Below the pieces are notes generated by a model that did no database searches, was not told the origin of the DNA, and saw only the letters and a program-made list of their open reading frames with translations. Shown here one piece after another: positions 13,932 to 14,967 of a DNA stretch of 14,967 nt (its first letter is position 1; each line of letters begins with the position of its first letter). The position numbers were made by a program, and so were the translations under genes. This DNA comes from CAZOHG01 sp964579725 (GTDB taxonomy: Bacteria > Zhuqueibacterota > JdFR-76 > BMS3Abin05), in the NCBI GenBank assembly GCA_964579725.1, contig CAZOHG010000078.1, positions 1 through 14,967 on the forward strand, read 5' to 3'.

Positions 13932-14852
13932 TTACCAATTGTAGATGTACGTCATGGGATCAACGGGGCGATTGTGTACCCGCACTTCGTAGTGCAAGTG
14001 ACTGCCTGTAGCGCGTCCGGTGTGGCCAACTTCGCCGATTTTATCCCAACGCTTCACCTTTTGTCCCACACGCACGTCAATTTTGGACAGGTGCCCGTAG
14101 AGGGTTTCGTACCCGTACCCGTGATCAATAATAATGTAACGGCCGTAGCCCTTTCGTGCAATGGGCGGGTTGTGCACGGCGATGACCACTCCGTCAGCAG
14201 GTGCGTACACGGGCGTTCCGTCGGAAGCGGCAATGTCAATTCCGTCATGATGCCGAAAAACGCCCAAGAAGGGGTCACGACGTCGGCCGAATTTGCTTTT
14301 CAGGCGTCCCACCGTAACAGGCCGAATGGACGGGGTGTGTTGAATAAGCGCCAAATTGGACTCTAACTTTTTCTTAATGAGCCCAAAGCTTTCCTTTTCA
14401 ATCAGGAGTTGACGCTCCATTTTCTCAATATCGAGCCGCAGTTTGCTGGTCTTTTTCCCAACATTCACAGGCAAGTCTTCAATGGAATAGTCCAAATAGT
14501 CGGCCGTACCTCCAAAGCCGATATTGTGAGCGGCCTCGTCGACCGGGTTTAGGTTGGCCAAAACGCGCAAATCATTGTCCACTTTTTCCAAATCGGAAAT
14601 TTTACCCTGAAGCCCTGAAATTTTCTTTTCCATTGTGTTCAATTGCGAAAGCAAAATGGCGTTTTGATGGTTCAGACTGGCCACCTGGTAATCGTGGTAA
14701 ACGTCCAAACCAACGTAAAGCACAGCGGCGGAAAAGGCAAAAGAAACCAGAAAGAAAAGTACGGAAAACAGAAGGAGCTTCGTAGGCGTTAAAAAATAGG
14801 ACTTTGCCTCAGACCGATTCTTTGAAAACAACAGCAGTTTTAAATTCCACAT
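13932..14852 (-). CDS. Membrane-anchored M23 (LytM) family peptidase
   Basis: The 306-residue protein has a cytoplasmic head, one membrane span (about 23-47), coiled-coil-like segments (about 58-97 and 132-170) and a C-terminal M23 domain. Zinc and catalytic residues are present: His202 and Asp206 in HHDGID, His254 in LYGHLS, and His285/His287 in SHLHYEV. All active-site residues are intact, so it may cleave peptidoglycan crosslinks, unlike degenerate EnvC/NlpD activators. Proteins of this shape often neighbour bactofilin genes, but its upstream neighbour lies outside the window. ATG 14852 is preferred over the in-frame GTG 14861 because AGGTGG lies five bases upstream. Confidence 0.92.
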   Translation of the reverse strand: MWNLKLLLFSKNRSEAKSYFLTPTKLLLFSVLFFLVSFAFSAAVLYVGLDVYHDYQVASLNHQNAILLSQLNTMEKKISGLQGKISDLEKVDNDLRVLANLNPVDEAAHNIGFGGTADYLDYSIEDLPVNVGKKTSKLRLDIEKMERQLLIEKESFGLIKKKLESNLALIQHTPSIRPVTVGRLKSKFGRRRDPFLGVFRHHDGIDIAASDGTPVYAPADGVVIAVHNPPIARKGYGRYIIIDHGYGYETLYGHLSKIDVRVGQKVKRWDKIGEVGHTGRATGSHLHYEVRVHNRPVDPMTYIYNW

Positions 14853-14873
14853 CCTCGCCACCTATTCAAATTA

Positions 14874-14906
14874 GGGATTCACAACTCTTTGCTTTTTGTG
14901 AGTCCC
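14874..14906. repeat. Imperfect inverted repeat upstream of the M23 gene
   Basis: GGGATTCACAA (14874-14884) and TTGTGAGTCCC (14896-14906) pair over 11 positions around an 11-base loop. The one non-Watson-Crick position is a G-U pair in a plus-strand RNA and an A-C mismatch in a minus-strand RNA. No T-run follows on either strand, so it is more likely a leader structure or protein site than a terminator. Confidence 0.5.
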
Positions 14907-14967
14907 CCCTACCGCACCGTAAATCATTTCCTAAGGCAAACTCAACAATGCCTTCTGTCCTCAATCG

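Noticed and set aside
1..14967. Mobile elements, CRISPR array, toxin-antitoxin or phage-defence genes
   Set aside because: No transposase, integrase, direct-repeat array, toxin-antitoxin pair or defence-type domain is recognisable in any of the supported genes.

Overview
The window looks like a piece of a mid-GC, diderm (outer-membrane-bearing) bacterial chromosome. It holds the first bases of a 16S rRNA gene at the left edge (minus strand), then about sixteen protein genes, nearly all housekeeping or cell-envelope. Signal peptides on beta-barrel-like proteins, a putative TPR lipoprotein and an M23 peptidase with a membrane anchor point to a Gram-negative cell plan. The promoters are classical TTGACA / TATATT types with 17-bp spacers, which argues against typical Bacteroidia, whose promoters differ. 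The gene styles (single-domain GlmU, unusual ArgRS signature, signal-peptide protein next to LytR_C and RsfS) make me think of the wider FCB area such as Calditrichota/KSB1-like lineages. That placement is inference and unverified.

Layout. Positions 1-55 are the 5' end of 16S rRNA, reading leftward, preceded by two tandem, near-identical rRNA promoters and a boxA-like leader element. Diverging from it on the plus strand are yjbQ-mtnA (550-2044), a TPR lipoprotein gene with its own near-consensus promoter and terminator (2113-3366), an outer-membrane barrel gene with a micro-ORF leader and terminator (3535-4197), and uppP-smpB followed by tyrS (4249-6962). tyrS then converges with only 13 bases of separation on a long minus-strand cluster. 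In transcription order that cluster is panC, a GlmU uridylyltransferase-domain gene, an unknown exported protein, a LytR_C-domain membrane protein, rsfS, argS, a PfkB-family kinase and an MBL-fold hydrolase. At the right edge an M23 peptidase gene ends in a terminator just before the panC promoter.

How the genes relate. Several serve envelope building: UppP recycles the undecaprenyl carrier, the GlmU domain makes UDP-GlcNAc, the M23 protein trims or regulates peptidoglycan, and LytR_C plus the exported unknown are envelope proteins. Several serve translation: 16S, SmpB (trans-translation), TyrRS, ArgRS and RsfS (ribosome silencing). mtnA and panC are metabolic. I see no transposase, phage gene, CRISPR array, defence island or tRNA.

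I did not find a clear undescribed system. The points most worth a second look are an ArgRS whose HIGH signature is replaced by NVVS, the one-domain GlmU, the unknown exported protein linked to LytR_C-RsfS, two micro-ORFs tightly abutting gene starts, and an 18-bp perfect palindrome over a predicted -35 element.
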